Below, piece by piece: positions 56,189 to 64,000 of a stretch of 64,000 nt of DNA. A program made the position numbers and the translations under genes. The notes below the pieces were generated by a model. The model was not told the origin of the DNA. It ran no database searches and worked only from the letters and a program-made list of their open reading frames with translations. How positions within the stretch are numbered: position 1 is the first letter of the stretch; each line of letters starts with the position of its first letter. Source of the DNA: CAWABB01 sp963780165 (GTDB lineage Bacteria > Bacteroidota > Ignavibacteria > UBA10030 > UBA6906); assembly GCA_963780165.1 (NCBI GenBank), contig CAWABB010000001.1, positions 2,046,001-2,110,000 of the forward strand, in the 5' to 3' direction.

Positions 56189-58434
56189 TATGACGCCTGC
56201 GCGCGTTGTGAAACGGGACTGTCAAGCACGGTGCGGACGGTGGTGGCGAGCGTTTCCATCTGGAATGGCTTCTGGACGAACCCGTTGACCTCGCTGGGAA
56301 ATGCCGAAATGTCCACCGCCTCGTGGCCGTATCCTGTGACGATAATGATCCGCACGTTGTGATTGATCCCCCGGAGCAAGACAAAGGCTTCTTTGCCTCC
56401 CATGACGGGCATGTTGATATCGAGGAGTATGAGGTCGAGCGAGCCCTGGCGCGACCGGTAGGTGTCGACTCCCTGCTTGCCATCATGCGCCGCGATGACT
56501 GTGTAGCCAAGTCCCGTCAACATGTCGCGTGCGATCTCACACACGCTCAGCTCGTCCTCGATGATGAGGATGTGCTCGGTGCCCCGCGGCACCCTCGTCC
56601 GCTTCTGGCGGCGTTCGCGCCGGGAGACCGTCCCCGCATGAGGAAGATAAATGGAGAAGCTCGTCCCGTGTCCGACCGTGCTCTCGAAATTGACAAACCC
56701 GCCGTGGTTCTGCACGACGCCATAGACCACCGACAGTCCGAGTCCCGTGCCATGATCCTTTGTGGTGAAAAACGGCTCAAAAACCCTGTTCTGGAGGTCG
56801 CGTGCAATGCCGTGTCCGGTATCGCTCACCTGAATCTGAACAAACGGACCGGGCTTGATCGTCGTGAACAGGCTCGTGGTTCTCGCGTCGGCGATCGTGA
56901 TCGCGGTCGAGACGGTGAGTGTTCCCCCCTCGGGCATGGCATCGCGAGCGTTGAGGAAGAGGTTCAGCAGCGCCTGCTGGATCTGCCCCTCGTCTCCCAC
57001 AACGGCCGGCCCCGCATCGGCAAACGCTGTCTTGATGACGATCTCCTTGCTGACGCTCCGCTCGTACAGTTGCAGGGTCTCGAGGATGAGAGCGTTGATG
57101 TCCACGGTGCGCGTGATCGTCTCGGTCTTCCGTGCAAATGTGAGGAGCTGCCGCGTGAGGGACGAGCCCCGGCGGGCGGAGTTCTCGATGATCTCGACGT
57201 ACTTCGCGAGGGGAGCCCGCTCGGGGAGTTTGCGGCGCATGATGGATGCCGAGCCCAGGACGGCAGAGAGGATGTTGTTGAAGTCGTGCGCGATGCCGCC
57301 CGCCAGGTTGCCGATGCTGTCGATCTTCTGCGCATGGAGGAGTGCGGCTTCCATCTGCTTGCGCTCGACGATGTCACGGGCGACAATCCTGGCGTTTGCC
57401 GTATATCCGGACTCGTCGCGGTCGAGCGAGGCATTCAGGTTGACCACGAGTCCTGTGCCGTTGGTCGTCACGAGCTGCGCTTCCACATCACGCAACGGGC
57501 GCCCTTCGGCGAACATGCGGGTCACGGCTTCCCGGACGCCGTCCTGCTGGGGGTCTGAGAAGAGCGACTCGAACGGCTTGCCGATGACGTCGGCGACCTT
57601 CACCCCGAGCATTGCAGCCCCGGTCTTGTTGCAGCTCATGATGCCGTGGTCCGGGCCGATCGTGATGTACATGTCGGGGGCGTTTTCGAAAAGATCCATG
57701 TACTGTCGCTCAGACTCCCGGAGCCGCTCGAAGAGCGCAACATTGCTGATGGCCACGCTGATCTGGTTGCTGAAGGCTTCTATCAACTCGGCCTCTTTCG
57801 GCGTAAACATCTCATAGTTGCCGCTGGCCAGCACGAAGATGCCGGTGGGTGCGTCTTTGGCCTTCAAAGGCACCGATGTCCAGCACTGGATGCCGAGCGC
57901 CTTGCCGGCGGGGCTGATCCGTTCGGGGACATCGGCGATCCGCTCTCGCTCGACACGAGGCTGGTGCAGCCAGGAGAAGACGGACGTGCGGGAAGGCGCG
58001 GCAATTGCGAAGAAATCCTCTCTCGTGCCGCGTGATTGCGCGCACACGAGCCGGTCGCCGTCGAGAAGGTAGACCCAGCCGTACGAAACATCAAGCAATC
58101 CGCTGATCCGGGAGAGGGCAGTGTCCAGAACATCGTTCAGTTCCGCGACCTTGCTGACGGCCTCGGAGATGTTATAGAGGGCCATCAGCTGGCGGCGCTG
58201 CTCGTCCAGCTGCCGGCTGTACTGGAGGGAGAAAAAGACGCTGACAAACCCGATCAGGCCGACCGTCAGGATGCTGATGAAGTCCATCAGTCGCGGCGAC
58301 TGCCCGGTCACGGCCATGGCGCTGATGATTGTCGCCATGGAGACTACGACGGCGGTAGACGCCACGATCTGGGCCTGCTCGACGGGGCCGAGATTGCCGA
58401 GAAACTCTCGCAGCGCTGCAATCGGACTCTTCAT
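56188..58434 (-). CDS. Hybrid sensor histidine kinase with GAF, PAS and C-terminal receiver domains
   Basis: A 748-residue protein with two N-terminal membrane helices (about 22-42 and 50-72) and almost no periplasmic part. A GAF domain (about 90-235), a PAS domain (about 245-355), HisKA (GGIAHDFNN, His about 383), HATPase (LLNLFLNARDAM, GTGLGLSVVYG) and a receiver (LLDINMPVMGG, Asp about 672) follow. The HDFNN type of H-box is usual in kinases ending in a receiver. It probably senses an intracellular or membrane cue; output partner unknown. The ATG at 58434 is preferred over GTG at 58440, because the -10 box ends at 58443. It heads the operon with rodZ-like, ligA, GT9-like and STAS genes. 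Confidence 0.93.
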   Translation of the reverse strand: MKSPIAALREFLGNLGPVEQAQIVASTAVVVSMATIISAMAVTGQSPRLMDFISILTVGLIGFVSVFFSLQYSRQLDEQRRQLMALYNISEAVSKVAELNDVLDTALSRISGLLDVSYGWVYLLDGDRLVCAQSRGTREDFFAIAAPSRTSVFSWLHQPRVERERIADVPERISPAGKALGIQCWTSVPLKAKDAPTGIFVLASGNYEMFTPKEAELIEAFSNQISVAISNVALFERLRESERQYMDLFENAPDMYITIGPDHGIMSCNKTGAAMLGVKVADVIGKPFESLFSDPQQDGVREAVTRMFAEGRPLRDVEAQLVTTNGTGLVVNLNASLDRDESGYTANARIVARDIVERKQMEAALLHAQKIDSIGNLAGGIAHDFNNILSAVLGSASIMRRKLPERAPLAKYVEIIENSARRGSSLTRQLLTFARKTETITRTVDINALILETLQLYERSVSKEIVIKTAFADAGPAVVGDEGQIQQALLNLFLNARDAMPEGGTLTVSTAITIADARTTSLFTTIKPGPFVQIQVSDTGHGIARDLQNRVFEPFFTTKDHGTGLGLSVVYGVVQNHGGFVNFESTVGHGTSFSIYLPHAGTVSRRERRQKRTRVPRGTEHILIIEDELSVCEIARDMLTGLGYTVIAAHDGKQGVDTYRSRQGSLDLILLDINMPVMGGKEAFVLLRGINHNVRIIIVTGYGHEAVDISAFPSEVNGFVQKPFQMETLATTVRTVLDSPVSQRAQAS

Positions 58435-58442
58435 GGCCACCC

Positions 58443-58471
58443 AATGTACGAATCAGGTCACGAACAGTCAA
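58443..58471 (-). promoter_or_regulatory. Predicted promoter of the kinase-rodZ-ligA operon (near-leaderless)
   Basis: Minus strand TTGACT (58466-58471), 17 bp, TACATT (58443-58448). Eight bp separate the -10 box from the ATG at 58434, so the leader is 0-2 nt. Confidence 0.72.
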
Positions 58472-58489
58472 CGCGGTAACGAGAGGCCG

Positions 58490-58522
58490 AAAAACAGAAC
58501 GTCCCGCCATTGGGCGGGACGT
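58490..58522 (-). terminator. Rho-independent terminator after the HU gene
   Basis: A perfect 10-bp stem (58499-58508 with 58513-58522), a 4-nt loop, then TTCTGTTTTT on the minus strand. It lies about 37 bp after the HU stop and just before the kinase promoter, so it insulates the two units. Confidence 0.85.
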
Positions 58523-58559
58523 GAAGTACTTCGACGGACGCTTCGGACCGGTGACGCGG

Positions 58560-58850
58560 TTACGCTTTCTTCGGAAGGACGGCTTCCTTGCAAGCCTTCG
58601 CGATACGGAACTTCACGACGGTCTTCGCAGGAATCTGAATGGGCTCTCCCGTCCGGGGGTTCCGTCCAACGCGCGGCTTCCTGTTGACCAGCACGAGCTT
58701 GCCGATCCCCGGAATGGAAAACGAGTTCTTCGCCTCTTTGTATGCGAGCGTCGCGAGTTCTTCGAACATGGTCGCGATCATCTTCTTCTTGAGGCCGAAC
58801 TTGTTTGCAAAGTGCGCGACGACGGCGGACTTTGACATTGACTTACCCAT
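58560..58850 (-). CDS. HU family DNA-binding protein
   Basis: A 96-residue nucleoid protein. The N-terminal helices (SKSAVVAHFANKFGLKKK) differ from classical HU, but the arm region IPGIGKLVLVNRKPRVGRNPRTGEPIQIPAK (in part) with GRNPRTG and the end VVKFRIAKACKEAV are clear. The basic C terminus ends PKKA. The ATG at 58850 has AGGAGG 5 nt upstream. It has its own promoter and a strong terminator, so it is monocistronic and probably abundant. Confidence 0.94.
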   Translation of the reverse strand: MGKSMSKSAVVAHFANKFGLKKKMIATMFEELATLAYKEAKNSFSIPGIGKLVLVNRKPRVGRNPRTGEPIQIPAKTVVKFRIAKACKEAVLPKKA

Positions 58851-58911
58851 TGATCCTCCTATGGTTGGTTGACGAACAGTTGCGCCTGGTGGGTGCGAGA
58901 GACAACGACAG

Positions 58912-58939
58912 AAGATAGCATATTCGCTGACATATTCAA
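58912..58939 (-). promoter_or_regulatory. Predicted promoter of the HU gene
   Basis: Minus strand TTGAAT (58934-58939), 16 bp, TATCTT (58912-58917), in a locally AT-rich stretch. Expected leader about 55 nt. Confidence 0.68.
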
Positions 58940-58961
58940 ACAAAAAAGAGATGTGACCGCC

Positions 58962-60950
58962 CTACCACTCGCCCCGATCGAGCGTCTGGACCTCGCCGGT
59001 TGCGCACACGACCTCGACCGGACACCTGGGCAGCGCCTCCAGGAAGAACCGTCCGTAGGATTTCTGGAGAATTCGCGAATCGAGAATCGTCAGCAGCCCC
59101 CTGTCCTCCATGGACCGGATGAGCCGGCCGGCTCCCTGACGGAATTTCAGGACGGCCTCCGGGAGGGTGAACTCCTGAAACGGACGCCCGCCGGCAGCCG
59201 TGATCGACTCCAGCTGGGCTTCTATCAGGGGATGACCGGGAGCGGCGAACGGAAGGCGGGTCATGATGACATGCGAAAGAGTTTCTCCGGGGGCATCCAC
59301 CCCCATCCAGAAGCTGTCAAGGCCGAAGAGCACCGAGGTGACGTCCCTCCGGAACTCCTCGAGGATCGCATGCCGTTCCCCGTCTGCCCCCTGGACGAGG
59401 AGGCGGTAGCCCCTGGCCTCGATCCTGGTCCGGCCCACGTCCGCCACCGCCCGCATGAGCGCCGCGCTGGTGAACAGGACGAGGGCCTTCCCTCCGCTCT
59501 CGTCGATGCTTCTCAGGATCCAGTCCGGGAGGTCCCTGCGGTAACCGGCGCCGTCCGGCTCGTCGATCCCCGAGGCGCAGCGAACCCGCATCTGCCGCTG
59601 ATAGTCGAACGGCGAATCCAGCATGCGGGATCGATGGTCGGCAGCCCCCAGCCGCCGCGCCATATAGTCGAGCGTCCCGTGCACCGCAAGCGTACCGCTG
59701 GTCACCACCGTGGGGACGCCCGGCTTGAACACGATCGGCCCAATGGTCCCGGCAATGTCGACGGGCGCGCTGACCAGGGCGACATTGGACCGCTGCAGGT
59801 CTGCGGCTTCTACCCAGTACGCCCTGTCAGGTCGAGTGAACGCGAGGAAGTCGCTCAGCGCACTCGCAGCCTCGGAAGCCGCGAGCGCGATCGCCGTGAA
59901 CTCCTGCTTGAATCCGGGGTGCTCGGTGTGGCTGGCGGCATCGCGCGCGTGCTGTTCGAGGTCGATGATCCGGGGCGTGAGCGTATCAGCCGCGAGGCCC
60001 GGGTGGCGAACACGGAACAGGGTCTGAGCCGATTCGCCGCCGGCACGCTGCTGTCGCCGAAGCACGTCCGCGACCCCATCGAAAAAGAGATCGGTCTCTC
60101 GGGCGATCCTTCCGCATTCCGTTTTGAACGATCTCCGTTCGGCGGCGAGCAACCCCGTTTTGGTCCTCGGGTCATACAGGCGCCTGATCAGACCGAGGAT
60201 CTGTTGCCGGCTGACGCGGGCGCCGCCGGATGCAGCCACGGCGGGGAGGGTGTGCGCCTCATCGAAGATGACGGGAGCGGCGTCCTCCTCCTCGGCGGAC
60301 TCTCCTCGCGCCATCGCGAGGTTGAAGAAGAGCGCGTGATTCAGAATCACAATCTCCGCAGCGCGCGCCCGCTCCCGCGCACGCTGAAAGAAGCAGCGCG
60401 GCCCGCACGCCGGTGAGCAGATGCCGGGTTCGGAGCAGACAACATCCCACGTGCCAGGCCGGAGCCCGAACGGGAGATGGTCACGGTCCCCCTCGGCTGT
60501 GAGACGGACCCAGTCGGTGAGCCGGTCGAGATCGTCGGCGACTCCGGTGCCGAACAGGTTCCCTCCTGCGGCGAGTGCGGATCGGAGTCGCGTGGTGCAC
60601 AGGTAGTTCCGCCGTCCCTTCAGGATGGCGGCGTGAACGGCCTTCCCGAGAATCCGTCCGACGAGCGGGAGATCGTTCGTGCGGAGCTGCTCCTGCAGCG
60701 TCCGGGTGTTCGTGCTGATGATCACCGGGCGTCCACTTGTCCGTGCGAAGACCGCGGCGGGAAGAAGATACGCGATGCTCTTCCCGACCCCGGTGGGAGC
60801 TTCAATGATGAGATGCTCCGCATCCTCGAGCGCCTGCATGACGTCGAGTGCCATTGCGCGCTGCTGCGGGCGCGGCTCGAGGTCGGAAATATTTCCTGGC
60901 CCCGCGTCACGGGGGAAGAGATCGTCGATCTGGCCGGAGAGAAGTCCCAT
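58962..60950 (-). CDS. DinG-family ATP-dependent DNA helicase
   Basis: A 662-residue XPD/Rad3-type helicase. Motifs: Walker A EAPTGVGKSIAY, the iron-sulphur cysteines CSEPGICSPACGPRC (four Cys), VILNHALF, the DEAH box FDEAHTL, and C-terminal GLDSFWMGVDAPG and QGAGRLIRS. Such 5'-3' helicases unwind DNA-RNA hybrids and damaged forks. The four cysteines support a 4Fe-4S cluster as in DinG. No ribosome-binding sequence precedes the ATG at 60950. It is divergent from the MFS gene. Confidence 0.93.
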   Translation of the reverse strand: MGLLSGQIDDLFPRDAGPGNISDLEPRPQQRAMALDVMQALEDAEHLIIEAPTGVGKSIAYLLPAAVFARTSGRPVIISTNTRTLQEQLRTNDLPLVGRILGKAVHAAILKGRRNYLCTTRLRSALAAGGNLFGTGVADDLDRLTDWVRLTAEGDRDHLPFGLRPGTWDVVCSEPGICSPACGPRCFFQRARERARAAEIVILNHALFFNLAMARGESAEEEDAAPVIFDEAHTLPAVAASGGARVSRQQILGLIRRLYDPRTKTGLLAAERRSFKTECGRIARETDLFFDGVADVLRRQQRAGGESAQTLFRVRHPGLAADTLTPRIIDLEQHARDAASHTEHPGFKQEFTAIALAASEAASALSDFLAFTRPDRAYWVEAADLQRSNVALVSAPVDIAGTIGPIVFKPGVPTVVTSGTLAVHGTLDYMARRLGAADHRSRMLDSPFDYQRQMRVRCASGIDEPDGAGYRRDLPDWILRSIDESGGKALVLFTSAALMRAVADVGRTRIEARGYRLLVQGADGERHAILEEFRRDVTSVLFGLDSFWMGVDAPGETLSHVIMTRLPFAAPGHPLIEAQLESITAAGGRPFQEFTLPEAVLKFRQGAGRLIRSMEDRGLLTILDSRILQKSYGRFFLEALPRCPVEVVCATGEVQTLDRGEW

Positions 60951-60958
60951 GCCAGAGA

Positions 60959-60987
60959 AACATACGCAATTGTCCGGGCGCGTTCCA
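60959..60987 (-). promoter_or_regulatory. Candidate leaderless promoter of the DinG-like gene
   Basis: Minus strand TGGAAC (60982-60987), 17 bp, TATGTT (60959-60964). Eight bp separate it from the ATG. The -35 box has one more mismatch than others in the window, so confidence is lower. Confidence 0.45.
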
Positions 60988-60994
60988 CCGGTCG

Positions 60995-61023
60995 TTGCAA
61001 TTGCCGTGCCCTTTTGTTACTCT
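60995..61023 (+). promoter_or_regulatory. Predicted promoter of the MFS/DUF2147 genes
   Basis: TTGCAA (60995-61000), 17 bp, TACTCT (61018-61023). Expected leader about 40 nt. It lies 7 bp from the divergent dinG -35 candidate. Confidence 0.6.
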
Positions 61024-61068
61024 GCACGCTCCACCAACCCCGTTCCCTCTCCTGACCAATCACGACCC

Positions 61069-62487
61069 ATGACCGACGAATACTCCGGGCCGTCCTCGGG
61101 CGGCTCCGTCATCAAGCGGGTCGCGGCTGACATCATCAGCCCGTTCCGCGATCTGCGCGCTGCGCCGCGGGCCCTGTGGGGTGTTCACCTCTCGTACACC
61201 CTCGAAGGGCTCACGTACTTCGGCGTGGTTGGCCTCCTGGCAATCTTCTTCAATGAATACATCCGTCTCGACGACATCAGCGCCGGCCGGATGGTCGGCT
61301 TCCAGACCGCGGGCATCACGCTGGCGATGCTCTTCCTGGGCGCCACCGTCGACATCATCGGAGTTCGCCGCGCGATACTGATTTCACTCCTCATTATGCT
61401 GGTTGGCCGGACCATCCTGACGCTGAGCCCGGATGTCGGAGGAAGCGGGCTCTGGTCGCCCGCCCACCTGGTGTCGATGCTCGGGCTGGTCGGAATCATT
61501 CTCGGGTACGGAATCTACCAGCCGGCCTGCTACGCGGCCGTGAAGTTTTTCAGCACCGGGAAATCCGCCGCCATGGGGTACGCGATGCTCTATGCGCTGA
61601 TGAACCTGGGGGGATTTCTTCCCGGTCTTATCTCGCCTCCGATCCGGCACGCGTTCGGTATCACTGGTGTTTTTTGGGTCTACGTCGCCCTGACCGCCGT
61701 TGGGATGATCGTGATCGCTGTGTTCATCACCGCCCGAACTGACGCCGACGCCCGGGCGGCCGCTGGCGGATCCGCGCCCTCGCCATCGTCCGTGCCGTCC
61801 ACCGAGCGCAAACCCCTGAAAGAACACATCCGCTACTACGCGAAGAACTTTCCCGTCCGCGACTGGCGTTTCCTGTTCTTCATCTTCGTCCTCATTCCTG
61901 TTCAAACCCTCTTTGCGCACAACTGGCTGACGTTGCCGCAGTACTGTAATCGTGCCTTCACCGGGATCGTCAGCGAGAACTACGAGTTCTTCGTGAACTT
62001 CAGTCCCCTGCTCATCTTCATCATGACGCCATTTGCGACCGCGCTGACATCCTCGAGGAACACGTACACCATGATGATCGTCGGGACGGCGATCATGGCG
62101 ATTCCCACATTCCTCCTTGCCACCGGCCCGAGCGTGGGGACGCTGTTCGCCTATCTGATCATCATGACAATCGGCGAAGCGATCTGGTCGCCGCGGTTCC
62201 TGCAATGGATCGCCGAGGTGGCACCCCCGGGAATGACCGGCATATACATGGGAATCGGCCAGTTTCCGTGGTTCCTGACCAAGGTCGTCACAAGCCTCTA
62301 CTCGGGGTGGTTCCTGAGCCAGTACTGCCCCGCAGGGGTGCCCCCGGAAGCACTCCAGACGGAGACCATGTGGTTCATCTATGGAGTTGTCGCCTTGGTG
62401 ACGCCGATCGGGCTTCTGGTGGCGCGTCCGTGGATGCTCCAGGGGTTCAAGAGCGGTTCCCCCGAATCCAGAAGCCAGGGAGCATAG
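61069..62487 (+). CDS. MFS transporter, POT/PTR2-like
   Basis: A 472-residue inner-membrane protein with about twelve hydrophobic segments split by a long central loop (about 222-255). LEGLTYFGVVGLLAIFF and GATVDIIGVRRAI are in the positions of the E-x-x-x-Y-G-x-x region and the D-x-x-G-R/K loop of POT-family proton-coupled carriers; FSTGKSAAMGYAMLYALMNLGGFLPG (given in part) matches the helix 4-5 region. A peptide or small-molecule substrate is likely but not determined. The ATG at 61069 is chosen; the upstream extension is antisense to dinG. The DUF2147 gene follows after 2 bp. Confidence 0.82.
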   Translation: MTDEYSGPSSGGSVIKRVAADIISPFRDLRAAPRALWGVHLSYTLEGLTYFGVVGLLAIFFNEYIRLDDISAGRMVGFQTAGITLAMLFLGATVDIIGVRRAILISLLIMLVGRTILTLSPDVGGSGLWSPAHLVSMLGLVGIILGYGIYQPACYAAVKFFSTGKSAAMGYAMLYALMNLGGFLPGLISPPIRHAFGITGVFWVYVALTAVGMIVIAVFITARTDADARAAAGGSAPSPSSVPSTERKPLKEHIRYYAKNFPVRDWRFLFFIFVLIPVQTLFAHNWLTLPQYCNRAFTGIVSENYEFFVNFSPLLIFIMTPFATALTSSRNTYTMMIVGTAIMAIPTFLLATGPSVGTLFAYLIIMTIGEAIWSPRFLQWIAEVAPPGMTGIYMGIGQFPWFLTKVVTSLYSGWFLSQYCPAGVPPEALQTETMWFIYGVVALVTPIGLLVARPWMLQGFKSGSPESRSQGA

Positions 62488-62489
62488 GC

Positions 62490-62939
62490 ATGCGATCAGT
62501 CGCCATCATTGCTCTGCTGTTGTTGCCGGCGCCGCGGGCAACGGACCCCGCCCTTGAAGGCAGAGATATCCTCGGGACCTGGCTGACCACCGATGGGAAG
62601 GCGAACATTGAGATCTACCAGTGCGGCGATCTCTACTGCGGCAAGATCGTCTGGTTGTCCGAGCCGCTAGAGAACGGCCAGCCGAAGCGCGACAAGGAGA
62701 ACCCCGATGAAGCCCTCAGGGATCGTCCGATTATCGGACTCATCCTCATGCGCGACTTCAGCTACGAGGGAGAGGGAACATGGTCAGGCGGAAAGGTCTA
62801 CGATCCTGAAAGTGGAGATGAATATCAGGGGAAGATCTCGCTGAAGGATGCAAAGACGCTCGACCTCCGGGGATATGTCCTGTTGCCCCTCTTCGGGCGG
62901 ACGGAGACGTGGACGAGGGTGGTGACGGGCTCGAAGTAG
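62490..62939 (+). CDS. DUF2147 family exported protein
   Basis: A 149-residue protein with a signal peptide (about 1-17) and the DUF2147 pattern: ILGTWLTTDGKANIEIYQCGDLYCGKIVWL (given in part), GLILMRDF, WSGGKVYDPESGDEY and DLRGYVLLPLFGRTETW. A pair of cysteines (about 44 and 49) sits in the first sheet. The family is a small lipocalin-like barrel of unknown function found in many Gram-negatives. It starts 2 bp after the MFS stop, so it is probably co-transcribed. Confidence 0.87.
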   Translation: MRSVAIIALLLLPAPRATDPALEGRDILGTWLTTDGKANIEIYQCGDLYCGKIVWLSEPLENGQPKRDKENPDEALRDRPIIGLILMRDFSYEGEGTWSGGKVYDPESGDEYQGKISLKDAKTLDLRGYVLLPLFGRTETWTRVVTGSK

Positions 62940-62983
62940 CATGTGGGAATGCCCCGTGCATCCCGCTCCCGGGCGCCGGACAA

Positions 62984-64000
62984 TTACGTCAGTTGCCGGG
63001 ACGAGGCGACGCGCAAAACCTTTGCGCCTCGGATCTTCCGCGCGACGAGCTCTTGCAGCGCCCTGTTGGCCTCTTCGAGAGGAAACTCCTGCACCTCGGG
63101 GCGGAGCTGAATCGCGGCAGCGAGCTGGAGGAAATCCCTGACGTCCTGACGGGTAAGATTCGCAACACTCGTGATCTGCTTTTCCTTCCAGAGGTGCCGG
63201 CTGTAGTCGAGCTTCGTCAGGGTGTCCCGGTCATGGTCCTCCTTGCGGATCGCATTGATCACGAGACGTCCTCCCGGTTGAAGCGCTTCCAGCGCACACA
63301 GGACTGGAGACCACGCGGGCGTTGTGTCGATGATGCTGCGCATCAGTTCGGGTGATTGTTGCCCGAAACCGCCTGCCCACACCGCGCCAAGTTCGCGTGC
63401 GAACGCCTGCTCCTCCTCACTCCGCGACCAGACGTATACCTCGCTGGAAGGATGGGTGTGCCTGACCATCTTCAGCACGATGTGCCCCGACGCGCCGAAG
63501 CCCGCAAGGCCGAGCGGCTCGCCGTCCCGCAGGCCAGAGAGCCTGAGCGACCGGAACCCGATCGCACCTGCGCACAGGAGCGGGGCTGCTTCCGTGTCCC
63601 CAAGTGTCTCCGGGAGAGGGTGAACAAACGCCGCGTCAGCGGTCACATACTCCGCGTATCCGCCGTCCCGGTCCCGTCCTGTCGCGCGGAACCGCTCACA
63701 CAGGTTTTCGCGTCCTTCCCGGCAGCGCGGACACGTGCCGCAGGCGCCCCCGATCCATGCCACACCCACCCGGTCGCCGATCCTGACCGTGCGCACGCGC
63801 GCGCCGGCCCGTTCGACCACTCCAACGACCTGGTGTCCGAGGATGACCGGCAGGGAAGGCGGAGGAGTGCGCCCTTCAATCTCATCCAGCTCGGTATGGC
63901 AGACGCCGCAGACGCTGACCCTGATCAGCACGTCCGCTGGAGACGGGGCCGGCCGGGGCACGTCGGCCAGGACGAGCGGAGTCGCCACGGGGCTCATCGG
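62984..64000 (-). CDS. Zinc-dependent alcohol dehydrogenase (MDR family), possibly 5' truncated
   Basis: The visible 338 codons encode a medium-chain dehydrogenase. Catalytic zinc ligands are in CGVCHTELD and GHQVVG; the structural zinc cysteines are CGTCPRCREGRENLC (four Cys); the NAD-binding loop is GLAGFGASGHI. An ATG at 63997 is present, but family members normally have about 15-20 more residues before VLADVPRPAPSPADVLIRV (in part), and the frame stays open to the window edge, so the true start probably lies beyond it. Substrate alcohol or aldehyde is unknown. Confidence 0.9.
   Translation of the reverse strand, partial: PMSPVATPLVLADVPRPAPSPADVLIRVSVCGVCHTELDEIEGRTPPPSLPVILGHQVVGVVERAGARVRTVRIGDRVGVAWIGGACGTCPRCREGRENLCERFRATGRDRDGGYAEYVTADAAFVHPLPETLGDTEAAPLLCAGAIGFRSLRLSGLRDGEPLGLAGFGASGHIVLKMVRHTHPSSEVYVWSRSEEEQAFARELGAVWAGGFGQQSPELMRSIIDTTPAWSPVLCALEALQPGGRLVINAIRKEDHDRDTLTKLDYSRHLWKEKQITSVANLTRQDVRDFLQLAAAIQLRPEVQEFPLEEANRALQELVARKIRGAKVLRVASSRQLT

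Noticed and set aside
58869..60416. A 515-codon plus-strand ORF antisense to the DinG-like helicase
   Set aside because: All helicase motifs are on the minus strand; the antisense product has no recognisable domain.

Overview
This 64 kb window looks like ordinary chromosome from a high-GC (about 60 %) Gram-negative bacterium of the Bacteroidota/Ignavibacteria/FCB assemblage. The evidence is a type IX secretion C-terminal sorting domain with an NPFNPST motif, a one-protein beta-propeller hybrid sensor kinase carrying an AraC output domain, a DUF5916 outer-membrane protein, a bactofilin/LytM pair, an ATP synthase cluster without atpD/atpC, and several outer-membrane barrels and lipoproteins. 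The exact class is inferred. I see no tRNA, rRNA, CRISPR array, insertion sequence or prophage. The genome is compact: no stretch over 300 bases lacks a gene. The longest gaps are 6468-6710 (one dyad), 10989-11221 (a kinase promoter) and 45146-45361 (one small hairpin).

Layout. 1-1626: the 3' end of a CtpA-type S41 protease and a TauE/SafE exporter. 1677-10988 (minus): a beta-propeller hybrid sensor/AraC regulator, a secreted S41-like protease coupled by ATGA to a lipoprotein, then a BtuF-like binding protein coupled by ATGA to a deoxynucleoside kinase. 11222-16002: murA, a membrane gluzincin/TPR protein and a GT9 glycosyltransferase. 16088-23566: enolase, phosphohexomutase, a GalT-like DUF4921 protein, an ABC-F ATPase and RlmD. 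23674-28283: a DUF5916 outer-membrane protein, convergent with an alpha/beta hydrolase that is divergent from a GT4 glycosyltransferase.

28335-38733 is a long co-directional block: LytM peptidase, bactofilin, atpZ-I-B-E-F-H-A-G, ffh, rpsP, khpA, rimM, trmD, rplS. It joins envelope shape, energy conversion, protein targeting and translation. 38837-45145 holds a MqnA-like protein, recN, cysS, an amidohydrolase and an outer-membrane barrel. 45362-52486 holds a Tyr/Pro-rich lipoprotein, an OmpP1/FadL porin, a penicillin-acylase-family enzyme, a class III-like sirtuin and pyruvate kinase. 52508-58434 (minus) is an unusual five-gene operon: hybrid histidine kinase, RodZ-like protein, LigA, a lone GT9-like N-domain and a STAS protein. 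HU and a DinG helicase follow on the minus strand. The window ends with an MFS transporter, a DUF2147 protein and a zinc alcohol dehydrogenase cut by the window edge.

The most informative non-coding signal is a recurrent promoter, TTGNNN, 17 bp, TANNTT, found by eye at eleven or more intergenic sites. At four or five of them the -10 box lies so close to the start codon, without a Shine-Dalgarno sequence, that the transcripts are probably leaderless. Other points of interest are an AT-rich in-frame insertion inside the ATPase domain of the large hybrid kinase, and a perfect 11-bp-arm dyad directly after the -10 box of the penicillin-acylase gene. I did not find a clear-cut new defence or mobile system.
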